Source: Streptomyces bobili
GTDB lineage: Bacteria > Actinomycetota > Actinomycetes > Streptomycetales > Streptomycetaceae
Assembly (NCBI RefSeq): GCF_002154575.1
Contig: NZ_MUBA01000121.1
Coordinates: forward strand, 1 to 57,534
Reading direction: 5' to 3'
Length of the DNA stretch: 57,534 nt
Program-made: the position numbers and the translations under genes
Notes under the pieces: generated by a model
Told to the model about the DNA's origin: nothing
The model's database searches: none
The model's input: the letters and a program-made list of their open reading frames with translations, nothing else
In this document: positions 9,264 through 18,402 of the stretch, piece after piece
How positions within the stretch are numbered: the stretch's first letter is position 1
How the letters are laid out: every line of letters starts with the position of its first letter

Positions 9264-9803
9264 ATGCGACAAGGTTCCATCCCGGGCGCCCACGGGCGCG
9301 TCCGGCCCCTCACCCTGCTCGGTGATCCGGTCCTGCGGCAACCCTGCGCGGAGGTCACCGAGTTCGGTCCGGAACTGGCCCGTCTCGTCGAGGACCTCTT
9401 CGCCACGATGTACGCGGCCGAGGGCGTGGGCCTCGCCGCCAACCAAGTCGGCGAGGCCTTGCGGGTGTTCGTCTACGACTGCCCCGACGACGAGGACGTC
9501 CGCCACCTCGGCCATCTCGTCAACCCACGCCTGGTGGACGCCGACGGTGTGGTGATCCGCGGCCCGGAGGGCTGTCTGTCCCTGCCGGGCCTGGAAGCGG
9601 GGACGGAACGCTACGACCACGCGCTCGTCGAGGGGTTCACGGTGACGGGCGAACCGGTCACGGTCCACGGGACGGGATTCTTTGCCAGATGCTTGCAGCA
9701 CGAATGCGACCACCTGGAGGGGCGGGTGTACGCGGACCGCGTTCAGGGCTGGCGCAAACGGCGGCTGACGCGCCAGGTGGCGCGGGCCTCCTGGAGCGGG
9801 TGA
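9264..9803 (+). CDS. def: Peptide deformylase
   Basis: This 179-residue metalloenzyme removes the N-formyl group from nascent proteins. All three signature motifs are intact: GVGLAANQVG (54-63), EGCLSLPG with the metal ligand Cys104, and QHECDHLEG with His146, Glu147 and His150. The gene is divergent from murT. Streptomyces genomes usually carry more than one def, and this one has a short Arg-rich C-terminal tail. The start ATG gives a conventional N-terminus (RPLTLLGDPVLRQPC). Confidence 0.95.
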   Translation: MRQGSIPGAHGRVRPLTLLGDPVLRQPCAEVTEFGPELARLVEDLFATMYAAEGVGLAANQVGEALRVFVYDCPDDEDVRHLGHLVNPRLVDADGVVIRGPEGCLSLPGLEAGTERYDHALVEGFTVTGEPVTVHGTGFFARCLQHECDHLEGRVYADRVQGWRKRRLTRQVARASWSG

Positions 9804-9832
9804 GCGGACGCATCCGGGGGCGCGGGGCCGGG

Positions 9833-10474
9833 TCAGAACCCGGGACCGCCCACCTTGTCGCCCGCGGCGGCGAGGCGGCCCCACAGCAGATCGGCGAGGC
9901 TGCGCACCAGCTCGGCGCGGGAGCAGGGCCGTTCACCCAGCCACCAGTCCCCGGCCGCGTGCATCATCCCGACGAGCCCGTGTCCCCAGACACGGGCGAG
10001 CTGTTGGGTGCCGGGGCCGAGGTCGAGCCGCTCCTCGATGACCTGGGCCAGCTCCTCGCCCATCCGCCGCAGCACGGGGGCCGAGTGCTTGCCGACGTCG
10101 AAACCCTGCTCGCCGGGGGCGCCGTCCGACGGGTGCATCAGGAAGCGGTAGACCTGAGGGCGGGCCTCGATGGCCGCGAGGTAGGTGTCCAGCGTGGCCT
10201 CGACCCGCTCCCGGCGTTCGGCGGGAGCGTCCAGCGCGGCCCGCAGCGAGGCGAGCAGCGCGTCGGTGTGCCGCTTGGCGAGAGCGGCGTACAGTCCGCC
10301 CTTGTCGCCGAAGTGGCGGTAGAGGATGGGCTTGGTGATGCCGGCCTCCGCCGCGATGGCGTTCATGGAGGCCTGGGGCCCGTCGCGGAGCACCACTCTG
10401 TCGGCGGCCTCCAGCAGTTCACGCCGGCGGCGGTCGGCGGACCTCTGCTGCTCGGTCCGCTGTGTGGTGTCCAT
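9833..10474 (-). CDS. TetR family transcriptional regulator
   Basis: This 213-residue regulator has an N-terminal TetR helix-turn-helix (about 15-62: RRELLEAADRVV, ASMNAIAAEAGITKPILYRHF) and a larger C-terminal ligand domain. It is divergent from an acyl-CoA dehydrogenase gene, and the intergenic region holds a clear dyad, so it is probably the local repressor responding to an acyl-CoA or fatty acid. The ligand is inferred from the neighbour. The gene converges on def. Confidence 0.92.
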   Translation of the reverse strand: MDTTQRTEQQRSADRRRRELLEAADRVVLRDGPQASMNAIAAEAGITKPILYRHFGDKGGLYAALAKRHTDALLASLRAALDAPAERRERVEATLDTYLAAIEARPQVYRFLMHPSDGAPGEQGFDVGKHSAPVLRRMGEELAQVIEERLDLGPGTQQLARVWGHGLVGMMHAAGDWWLGERPCSRAELVRSLADLLWGRLAAAGDKVGGPGF

Positions 10475-10570
10475 GTGCTCTCCCCACCCGTGGTGATTCG
10501 GTGACGCCTGCGCAAACTAACACCTGACGGCGGCCCGACATCGAACGGGCTGCCGAGCTGTCATCAGGAG

Positions 10571-10620
10571 TTGACTTTTCCTACCGACCGGTAACAGACT
10601 CGTGTTACCGCTAGTAACAC
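10571..10620 (+). promoter_or_regulatory. Promoter and TetR operator of the acyl-CoA dehydrogenase
   Basis: A TTGACT (-35 candidate, 10571-10576) is followed after 18 nt by CAGACT (-10 candidate). The inverted repeat GTGTTAC-CGCTA-GTAACAC (10602-10620, 7-bp arms) covers the expected start of transcription. Its position between the divergent TetR and dehydrogenase genes suggests that it is the TetR operator. Confidence 0.55.
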
Positions 10621-10642
10621 ACGTTCCGCCACTGGAGGGGAC

Positions 10643-11872
<1,230 letters not shown>

Positions 11873-11919
11873 CGGCCGGTAGCGGGCTGGGGGCGGCTGG
11901 GCGTCGGACCGTATCGGCT

Positions 11920-12156
11920 TTACGGCGCCCCGCCGCTGCTGTGCGCGATGCACGCCACGTCGATGCGGTCGGCCAGCTTCGCGAGTTCGATGGTCAGCGC
12001 GGCGACCGTGTCCTCGTCCAGCCCCTCCGCCCCGGCCTCGACGAGATGCAGCCACCGGCCGCCCAGCGTGCGGAGCAGCTTGCTCACGTCGGCCGCGGCC
12101 ACCTGGAGGGTCCCGCGGTCATCGACGATCAGAGGCAGAGTCACTTCGCGGTTCAC
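11920..12156 (-). CDS. Small conserved protein, DUF6213-like
   Basis: This 78-residue acidic protein begins MNREVTLPLIVDDRGTLQV if read from the GTG at 12156. A longer in-frame extension exists but runs into the end of the upstream aldehyde dehydrogenase gene, so the shorter form is preferred. I recall this sequence type as DUF6213, a small soluble actinobacterial family without known function. The gene follows the dehydrogenase closely on the same strand and converges on the acyl-CoA dehydrogenase. Confidence 0.7.
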   Translation of the reverse strand: MNREVTLPLIVDDRGTLQVAAADVSKLLRTLGGRWLHLVEAGAEGLDEDTVAALTIELAKLADRIDVACIAHSSGGAP

Positions 12157-12181
12157 AACCGGGATCGTAGCCGCGCCGCGC

Positions 12182-13567
12182 TCACGCACCGTGCCAAACC
12201 GTGGTGATGTTGCAGAACTCCCGGATTCCGTGCCCGGACAGCTCACGCCCGTACCCGGACCGTTTCACCCCGCCGAACGGGAACGCCGGATGGGACGCGG
12301 TCATCCCGTTGACGTACACCCCGCCCGCCTCCAGATCCCGTACAAAACGGTCCACCTCGGCCGCCTCGCGGGTCCATACGTTGGAACTCAGGCCGAAGGG
12401 GGAGTCGTTGGCGATGAGCACCGCCTCGTCAAGGTCGGCCGCCCGGTACAGGGTCGCCACCGGCCCGAAGGCCTCCTCGCGGTGGATGCGCATCTCGCGG
12501 CCGAGGCCGGCGAGGACGGTCGGGGGGTAGTACCAGCCGGGCCCGTCGGGACGTTCGCCCCCGCACAGCACCGTGGCGCCGCCGCGCCGGGCGTCGTCGA
12601 CGAGTTCCTCCAGGTCGGCGCGGCCCTGCTCGCTCGCGAGCGGACCGACCTGCGTCTCCTCCTCCAGCGGGTCGCCGACCTTCAGCGCCTTCATCCCCTC
12701 GGTGAAACGTTCGGTGAAGCGGTCGTACACGTCCGAGTGGACGATGAACCGCTTGGCGGCGATGCACGACTGCCCGTTGTTCTGCACGCGCGCGGTCACC
12801 GCGACCTCGGCCGCCCGGTCGACGTCCGCGGAGGGCATGACGACGAACGGGTCGCTGCCGCCCAGCTCCAGCACCGTCTTCTTGACCATCTCGCCCGCGG
12901 TGGAGGCGACCGCGCGGCCCGCGGGCTCGCTGCCGGTCAGGGTGGCCGCCTTGATCCGCTCGTCGCGCAGGATCTCGTCGACCGCCCCGGAACCGATCAG
13001 CAGGGTCTGGAAGCAGCCCTCGGTGAAGCCGGCCCGGTGGAAGAGGTCCTCCAGGTAGAGGGCGGTCTGCGGGACGTTCGAGGCGTGCTTGAGCAGGCCG
13101 ACGTTGCCCGCCATCAGCGCGGGCGCGGCGAAGCGGACGACCTGCCACAGCGGGAAGTTCCACGGCATCACCGCGAGCACCGGGCCGAGCGGCCGGTAGC
13201 GGACCAGGGCGTGCGAGGCGCCGGAGTCCTTGACGTCGGACTCGGCGGGCCGCTCGTCGGCGAGGAGTTCCGGCGCGTGCTCGGCGTACCAGCGCATGGC
13301 CTTGGCGCACTTCGCCGCCTCGGCGCGTGCCTGCCGCACCGGCTTGCCCATCTCGGTGGTCATCACGCGGGCGATCTCCGCCCGGTCCTCGTCCAGGAGG
13401 TCGGCGGCCCGGTTCAGCAGCCGGGCGCGGTCGGCGAACGCCGTCGTGCGGTACGTGCGGAACGTGGCCTCGGCGAGGCGGAGCCGGCGTTCGAGCTCCT
13501 CCTCGTCCATGGCCTCGTACGTCTTGAGCGTCTCGCCGTTCGCCGGGTTCACCGTCGCGATGGGCAT
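12182..13567 (-). CDS. gabD: NAD(P)-dependent succinate-semialdehyde dehydrogenase
   Basis: This 461-residue aldehyde dehydrogenase has the nucleotide region MPWNFPLWQ and AGNVGLLKHASN, the general base Glu234 in LELGGSDPF and the catalytic Cys268 in NNGQSCIAAKR. The pattern GQSCIAAKRF and the overall length fit the GabD1/SSADH group, which oxidises succinate semialdehyde to succinate in GABA or polyamine breakdown. The sub-specificity is inferred by resemblance. It starts MPIATVNPANGE with GGAGGTCGGTC before the ATG. Confidence 0.88.
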   Translation of the reverse strand: MPIATVNPANGETLKTYEAMDEEELERRLRLAEATFRTYRTTAFADRARLLNRAADLLDEDRAEIARVMTTEMGKPVRQARAEAAKCAKAMRWYAEHAPELLADERPAESDVKDSGASHALVRYRPLGPVLAVMPWNFPLWQVVRFAAPALMAGNVGLLKHASNVPQTALYLEDLFHRAGFTEGCFQTLLIGSGAVDEILRDERIKAATLTGSEPAGRAVASTAGEMVKKTVLELGGSDPFVVMPSADVDRAAEVAVTARVQNNGQSCIAAKRFIVHSDVYDRFTERFTEGMKALKVGDPLEEETQVGPLASEQGRADLEELVDDARRGGATVLCGGERPDGPGWYYPPTVLAGLGREMRIHREEAFGPVATLYRAADLDEAVLIANDSPFGLSSNVWTREAAEVDRFVRDLEAGGVYVNGMTASHPAFPFGGVKRSGYGRELSGHGIREFCNITTVWHGA

Positions 13568-13643
13568 GACCGACCTCCTGGAGTGCTGGCTGTGCTTCGA
13601 CCTTCGCGCGTCGCGGTGGGACCCGCAACGCGGGCGCGTCCGC

Positions 13644-14108
13644 TCAGCCCGAGTGCTCCGCGAGCCGGTCGAGAAACGCGGCCTGCGCCTTCACGATCAG
13701 CTCGCGCGCCCGCTCCAGGCCGTACCAGGCGACCCGGTCCAGCTCGGGGAACTCCTCGGTCCGCCCCGAGCGCGGCGGCCACTCCATGACGAAGGTGCCG
13801 GGCTCGATCGCCGCCGGGTCGAGGTCCGCCTCGATCGCCCAGGCCGTCACGATCTTGCCGTTGGTCTGCCGGACCTCCCCGAGCGCGAACGCCTCGCCGT
13901 CCGGCGGCGCCACCCCCAGCTCCTCCCGGAACTCGCGGCGGGCTGCCTCCCAGGCCGGCTCGTCGGGCTCGTACTCGCCCTTGGGCACGGTCCAGGCACC
14001 CGCGTCCTTCTTCGCGAAGTACGGGCCGCCCATATGCCCCAGCAACACCTGCGGACCGTCGGCGGTGTGCCGGAACAACAGCAGTCCCGCGCTGCGCCGC
14101 GCCGTCAC
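13644..14108 (-). CDS. NUDIX hydrolase
   Basis: This 154-residue protein contains a complete Nudix box, beginning GEYEPDEPAWEAARREF and ending REELGV (about 44-66), preceded by WTVPKG. The GTG start overlaps the stop of the upstream ATP-dependent DNA ligase gene (GTGA), so the two are translationally coupled. NUDIX enzymes clean up nucleoside diphosphate derivatives; here coupling to a ligase suggests a link with nucleic-acid repair. The substrate is unknown. Confidence 0.92.
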   Translation of the reverse strand: MTARRSAGLLLFRHTADGPQVLLGHMGGPYFAKKDAGAWTVPKGEYEPDEPAWEAARREFREELGVAPPDGEAFALGEVRQTNGKIVTAWAIEADLDPAAIEPGTFVMEWPPRSGRTEEFPELDRVAWYGLERARELIVKAQAAFLDRLAEHSG

Positions 14109-15643
14109 GGCCGTACCTCCGGGTGGGCGGCGAGCAGGGTCTCCACGGTGTCCGCCTCCTCGGGGCGCTTGTCCTCGCGGTAGCGGACCACGCGGGCGAA
14201 GCGCAGGGTCACCCCGGCCGGATAGCGGGTGGAGCGCTGGAGGCCGTCGTAGGCGATCTCCACGACGAGTTCGGGGCGTACGGTCACCACCCAGCCGTCG
14301 TCCTCGACGGCCAGCTCCTGGAGGCGGCCGGTCTGCCAGGTGAGCATGGCGTCGGTCATGCCCTTGAAGGTCTTGCCGAGCATCGCGAAGCCGCCGTCGG
14401 CGGTGCGGGCGCCGAGGTGAAGGTTGGAGAGCTTGCCGGTGCGCCGGCCGTGACCCCGCTCGGCGGCCAGGACCACCAGGTCGAGCGTGTGCACGGGCTT
14501 GAACTTCAGCCAGGACGCGCCGCGCCGGCCCGCGCTGTAGGGCGCGTCGAGGGACTTCACGACCACGCCCTCATGGCCCCTGGCCAGCGTCTCCTCCAGG
14601 AAGTCCTCGGCCGCCTGGAGGTCGGCCTCGCCCGCCAGGACCGTCCGGCGCACCCGCATCGGCTCGGGCACCAGCCGGGCCAGCTCCGCGTGCCGCTCGA
14701 AGAAGGGCAGGTCGAGCAGGTCCCGGCCGTCGACCGACAGCGCGTCGAAGAAGACGGGCGAGACGGGGACCGCCGCGGCGGCCGTGGCCACGTCCGCCCG
14801 GGAGCCGACCCGGCCCGCGGTCTCCTGGAAGGAACGCGGCCGGCCGGCGTCGTCGAGGGCGATGACCTCGCCGTCCAGGATGAACCGTTCGCCGTTCAAC
14901 CCCATTGCCGCCGAGGTGAGTTCGGGCAGCCGGTCGGTGATGTCGTCGAGGGTGCGGGTGTAGACCCGTACGGTGTCGCCGTCCCGGTGGACCTGGACGC
15001 GGATGCCGTCCAGCTTCTCCTCCACCGCGCAGGCGCCCAGCTTGCCGACGGCCTCGGCCACCGAGGACGCGGTGTGCGCGAGCATCGGCAGCACCGGGCG
15101 GCCGACCGTGAGCCGGAACCGTTCCAGTGCCGCCGGCCCGTCCGTGAGCAGCGCCTCGGCCACCGTCCGGAGCGACCCGGCCAGCATGACCGCCCGGCGC
15201 ACGTCCGCCGGGGGAGCGGCGGTCGCCTCCGCGAGGCCCTCCACCGCCACCGCGTCCAGGGCGCCCTGCCGGACCTCGCCGGTGATCAGGGCGATCAGGA
15301 AACGCTGCTCGTCCTCAGTGGCCGCGCCCATCAACTCGCCGACCAGACGAGCCCGTTCGGCCTGGGATCCGGGGCCCGACAGTGCGCCCAGCGCGGTGAG
15401 CCGGGCGTCCACCTCGCGTACGGTCAGGGTCGGCGCGGCGGCCGGGGCGACCGGGCGGCTCAGCGCCTTCCAGCCGATGCCGAGCCGCCCCTGCGGGAGC
15501 CGTCCGGCGAGATACGGGATCACGATCGGCACGTCCTGCGCCTGTGCGTCCCGGAACAGCGCGGCGAGCAGAGCGATCTTGCGGGAGCGCGCCGAGGTGG
15601 CGGCGACCTCGCGGGACACATCGGCGAGCCGGGTCAGCAGCAT
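14105..15643 (-). CDS. ligB: ATP-dependent DNA ligase
   Basis: This 512-residue ATP-dependent ligase has an N-terminal DNA-binding domain, then the adenylation motif with Lys210 in EEKLDGIRVQ, then YTRTLDDITDRLPEL, ILDGEVIA, GHEGVVVKSLDAPYSAGRR and WLKFKP, covering motifs I to V. The C-terminal OB fold follows. It is a stand-alone ligase without LigD polymerase or nuclease domains. ATG 15643 gives the family N-terminus (MLLTRLADVSREVAATSARS); an upstream open extension overlaps the oxidoreductase gene and is rejected. The gene is coupled to NUDIX. The replicative NAD-type ligase family is represented separately at 26759. Confidence 0.93.
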   Translation of the reverse strand: MLLTRLADVSREVAATSARSRKIALLAALFRDAQAQDVPIVIPYLAGRLPQGRLGIGWKALSRPVAPAAAPTLTVREVDARLTALGALSGPGSQAERARLVGELMGAATEDEQRFLIALITGEVRQGALDAVAVEGLAEATAAPPADVRRAVMLAGSLRTVAEALLTDGPAALERFRLTVGRPVLPMLAHTASSVAEAVGKLGACAVEEKLDGIRVQVHRDGDTVRVYTRTLDDITDRLPELTSAAMGLNGERFILDGEVIALDDAGRPRSFQETAGRVGSRADVATAAAAVPVSPVFFDALSVDGRDLLDLPFFERHAELARLVPEPMRVRRTVLAGEADLQAAEDFLEETLARGHEGVVVKSLDAPYSAGRRGASWLKFKPVHTLDLVVLAAERGHGRRTGKLSNLHLGARTADGGFAMLGKTFKGMTDAMLTWQTGRLQELAVEDDGWVVTVRPELVVEIAYDGLQRSTRYPAGVTLRFARVVRYREDKRPEEADTVETLLAAHPEVRP

Positions 15644-15672
15644 GCAGCCATGGTGCAACGCCGGCGTGGCGA

Positions 15673-16620
15673 CTACACCTGGACGGCGGCGTCCAGATCG
15701 TTCAGCAGCAGCTCCCCGTTGATCGCGGCGCCCGCACGGTAGCCACGGCTCGCCGCGTTGATCACCTGCTCCGCGAAGCCGGAGGCGTTGCCCGCCGCCC
15801 ACAGGCCCGGCACGGTGGTCAGGCCCCGGCCGTCCACCACCGGGTAGACGCCGAACGGTGTCTCGGTCATCTCGGCGCCCAGCCGTGCCAACAGGTCGGT
15901 CCGCGGCACCGCCCTGGGCGCGACGAACAGCGTCTCGCGGGCGTGCGCGCTCCCGTCCCCCAGCCGGACCCCGGTGAGCCGGTCGTCCTCCACGACCAGC
16001 CCGGCCACCTCGCCGGGTACCACCCGGACACCGGCCGCCGCGAGCCGGCGCAGGTCGTCGGCGGACAGCTCCGCCTCGGTCACCGTGTGCAGGAACAGCG
16101 TCACGTCCTTCGACCACTGGGTCACGATCAGCGCCTGGTGCACGCTCATCGGGCTGGTGGCGAGCACCCCGAAGGCCTGGTCGCGGACCTCCCAGCCGTG
16201 GCAGTACGGGCAGTGCAGCACATCGCGTCCGAACCGCTCGGCGAGCCCCTCGACCGGGGGCAGCTCGTCCTTCAGGCCGGTGGCGACGACGAGCTGCCGG
16301 GCCCGCACGGTCCGGCCGCCCGCCAGCGTCACCGTGAAACCGTCGTCCCGAGTGGCGTCCACGGCCCGGTCCCGGACCAGCTCCACGCCGTACCGGGCGA
16401 TCTCCTCGCGCCCGGTGGCCAGGAACTCGGCCGGGGACATGCCGTCCCGCGACAGATAGCCCTGCATGTGGGCGGCGGGCGCGTTGCGCGGCTCGCCCGC
16501 GTCGACGACCAGGGTGCGGCGCCGGGACCGGCCCAGCACCAGGCCCGCGGACAGGCCCGCGGCGCCGCCGCCGATGACGATCACTTCGTAGCTGTCCGCG
16601 AGTGCGGTGTTCTCGGTCAT
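15673..16620 (-). CDS. Thioredoxin reductase-like FAD/NAD(P) oxidoreductase
   Basis: This 315-residue flavoprotein has the FAD motif VIGGGAAGLSAG (15-26), a redox-active CPYC pair (Cys137, Cys140) in HCPYCHGWE and the C-terminal FAD motif GLWAAGNASGF. The second nucleotide loop is degenerate (GVLATSPMS rather than GxGxxG), as in ferredoxin- or dithiol-oxidase-like relatives of thioredoxin reductase. It may therefore not use NADPH in the usual way. It is divergent from an XRE-cupin regulator with a shared palindrome, so redox-responsive control is likely. Confidence 0.87.
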   Translation of the reverse strand: MTENTALADSYEVIVIGGGAAGLSAGLVLGRSRRRTLVVDAGEPRNAPAAHMQGYLSRDGMSPAEFLATGREEIARYGVELVRDRAVDATRDDGFTVTLAGGRTVRARQLVVATGLKDELPPVEGLAERFGRDVLHCPYCHGWEVRDQAFGVLATSPMSVHQALIVTQWSKDVTLFLHTVTEAELSADDLRRLAAAGVRVVPGEVAGLVVEDDRLTGVRLGDGSAHARETLFVAPRAVPRTDLLARLGAEMTETPFGVYPVVDGRGLTTVPGLWAAGNASGFAEQVINAASRGYRAGAAINGELLLNDLDAAVQV

Positions 16621-16662
16621 GTGTGACCACCTCCACGTCCACCGTCACGCCACACTGCCGTA

Positions 16663-16698
16663 TTGACAAACAAGTTTGCCGAAACTGCAATGGGATCC
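16663..16698 (+). promoter_or_regulatory. Promoter and dyad between the oxidoreductase and XRE-cupin genes
   Basis: TTGACA (16663-16668), a 17-nt spacer and TGCAAT (16686-16691) make a good sigma-70-type promoter for the regulator gene. The predicted transcription start falls at or next to the ATG at 16699, implying a leaderless mRNA; no ribosome site is visible. The inverted repeat CAAAC-AA-GTTTG lies between -35 and -10 and is a candidate operator for the XRE protein acting on both divergent genes. Confidence 0.6.
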
Positions 16699-17313
16699 AT
16701 GAGTGACGACGGCAGGGCGGATGACGTGGACGGCGTCGACGACGACATGGACACCGTGCTCGCCGAGGTCGGGCCCCGGCTGCGCCGGATCCGCAAGGAA
16801 CGCGGCGCCACGCTGGCGGGGCTGTCCGAGGCGACCGGTATCTCGGTGAGCACGCTGTCCCGGCTGGAGTCCGGACTGCGCAGGCCCAGCCTGGAGCTGC
16901 TGCTGCCGATCGCGCGGGCCCACGAGGTGGCGCTGGACGAACTGGTGGGCGCGCCGTCGGTGCGCGACCCGCGGGTCCGGGCCCAGCCGATCGTCCGGCA
17001 CGGCCGCACCCACTGGCCGCTGACCCGCCAGCCCGGCGGCCTCCAGGCGTTCAAGGTGCTGGAACCGCAGCGCACGGGCGACCCGGACCCCCGGACGCAC
17101 GAGGGGTACGAGTGGCTGTACGTGCTGTCCGGGCGGCTGCGGCTGGTGCTGGGCGAGCACGACGTGGTGCTGTCGGCGGGGGAGGCCGCCGAGTTCGACA
17201 CGCGGGTGCCGCACTGGTTCGGGTCGACGGGGGAGGGGCCGGTGGAGTTCCTCAGCCTCTTCGGACCGCAGGGCGAGCGGATGCATGTGCGGGCGCGGCC
17301 CAAGGGGGCGTGA
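16699..17313 (+). CDS. XRE family regulator with C-terminal cupin domain
   Basis: This 204-residue protein combines an XRE helix-turn-helix (about 25-80: LRRIRKERGATLAGLSEATG, SVSTLSRLESG) with a C-terminal cupin_2 sensor (HEGYEWLYVLSGRLRLVLGE and AEFDTRVPHWFGS). This SutR/PuuR-like architecture senses a small ligand or metal in the cupin. ATG 16699 is chosen because the predicted promoter would start transcription there; the earlier in-frame codon overlaps the -35 box. It is divergent from the flavoprotein, its most likely target. Confidence 0.92.
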   Translation: MSDDGRADDVDGVDDDMDTVLAEVGPRLRRIRKERGATLAGLSEATGISVSTLSRLESGLRRPSLELLLPIARAHEVALDELVGAPSVRDPRVRAQPIVRHGRTHWPLTRQPGGLQAFKVLEPQRTGDPDPRTHEGYEWLYVLSGRLRLVLGEHDVVLSAGEAAEFDTRVPHWFGSTGEGPVEFLSLFGPQGERMHVRARPKGA

Positions 17314-17369
17314 CGCATCCGACGCGTCCGCAGTCCGGCCTGTTGCCCGCCGGCTGTTCCCTGAACGGC

Positions 17370-17386
17370 AAGCGACCGCTTAGTAT
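17370..17386 (+). promoter_or_regulatory. Operator-like dyad with -10 candidate before the quinone reductase
   Basis: AAGCG-AC-CGCTT is a perfect inverted repeat, and TAGTAT (17381-17386) overlapping its end is a -10 candidate 45 nt before the ATG. Such dyads precede TetR-controlled acyl-CoA metabolism genes, but no regulator gene is adjacent here. Confidence 0.4.
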
Positions 17387-17430
17387 GCGATCGACCCCGG
17401 TCAGACGACGCAGTCCCGTGGAGGCTCCGC

Positions 17431-18402
17431 ATGCAGGCATGGCAGGTGCACGAGAACGGCGAGCCGAGCGAGGTGATGCGGCTCTCGGACGTCGAGCGGC
17501 CCACGCCCGGCGAGGGCCAGACCCTGCTCAAGGTGCGCGCCGCGAACATCAACTTCCCGGACGTGCTCATGGTCCGCGGCCACTACCAGGTCAGGCCGCC
17601 GCTGCCGTTCACGCCGGGCGTGGAGATCTGCGGCGAGACCGAGGACGGCCGCCGCGTCATCGCCAACCCCGCGCTGCCGTACGGCGGTTTCGCCGAGTAC
17701 GCCGTCGCGGACACCGCCGCCCTGCTGCAGGCGCCGGACTCGCTGGACGACGCGGAGGCCGCCGCGCTGCACATCGGCTACCAGACGGGCTGGTTCGGCC
17801 TGCACCGCCGGGCCCGGCTGGAGGCCGGTGAGACGCTCCTCGTGCACGCCGCGGCGGGCGGGGTCGGCAGCGCCGCCGTACAGCTCGGCAAGGCCGCCGG
17901 CGCCACCGTCATCGGCGTCGTCGGCGGGCCCGACAAGGCGGCCGTCGCCCGCGAGCTGGGCTGCGACGTGGTGATCGACCGGCGCGCCGAGGACGTGGTC
18001 GGCGCAGTCAAGGAGGCCACCGGCGGCCGGGGCGCCGACGTGATCTACGACCCGGTCGGCGGCGAGGCCTACACCCAGTCCGCCAAGGTCGTCGCCTTCG
18101 AGGGCCGCATCGTGGTCGTCGGCTTCGCGAGCGGGACGATCCCCAGCCCCTCCCTCAACCACGCCCTGGTGAAGAACTACTCGATCCTCGGCCTGCACTG
18201 GGGCCTGTACAACACCAAGAACCCCAAGCTGGTCCAGCACTGCCACGAGCAGCTCACCGACCTGGCCGCCCGTGGCGTGATCAAGCCGCTGGTGAGTGAG
18301 CGCGTGCCGCTGGACGGGGCCGCCGCCGCCGTCCAGCGCGTCGCCGACGGTGTCACCACCGGCCGGGTCGCCGTCGTACCGCAGAACGGAGCCGCCGTAT
18401 GA
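17431..18402 (+). CDS. NADPH:quinone oxidoreductase (zinc-free MDR family)
   Basis: This 323-residue medium-chain dehydrogenase/reductase has the GroES-like N-terminal half (NINFPDVLMVRGHYQVRPPL, PFTPGVEICGE) and the NADPH loop HAAAGGVGSAAVQLGKAAG. The zinc-ligand cysteines of alcohol dehydrogenases are absent, which is typical of quinone or enoyl reductases. It is translationally coupled (ATGA) to two acyl-CoA dehydrogenase genes, so the role is probably in acyl-CoA or enoyl metabolism; the exact substrate is not visible. Confidence 0.9.
   Translation: MQAWQVHENGEPSEVMRLSDVERPTPGEGQTLLKVRAANINFPDVLMVRGHYQVRPPLPFTPGVEICGETEDGRRVIANPALPYGGFAEYAVADTAALLQAPDSLDDAEAAALHIGYQTGWFGLHRRARLEAGETLLVHAAAGGVGSAAVQLGKAAGATVIGVVGGPDKAAVARELGCDVVIDRRAEDVVGAVKEATGGRGADVIYDPVGGEAYTQSAKVVAFEGRIVVVGFASGTIPSPSLNHALVKNYSILGLHWGLYNTKNPKLVQHCHEQLTDLAARGVIKPLVSERVPLDGAAAAVQRVADGVTTGRVAVVPQNGAAV

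Noticed and set aside
7033..9555. 840-codon plus-strand open frame over gatD/murT
   Set aside because: It is antisense to two well-recognised genes, has no domain motifs, and is Arg/Gly/Val/Asp-rich as expected of GC-biased antisense frames.
15644..16690. N-terminal extension of the ATP-dependent ligase
   Set aside because: The extension is antisense-like Arg/Gly-rich sequence lying on the flavoprotein gene. The family N-terminus begins at ATG 15643.
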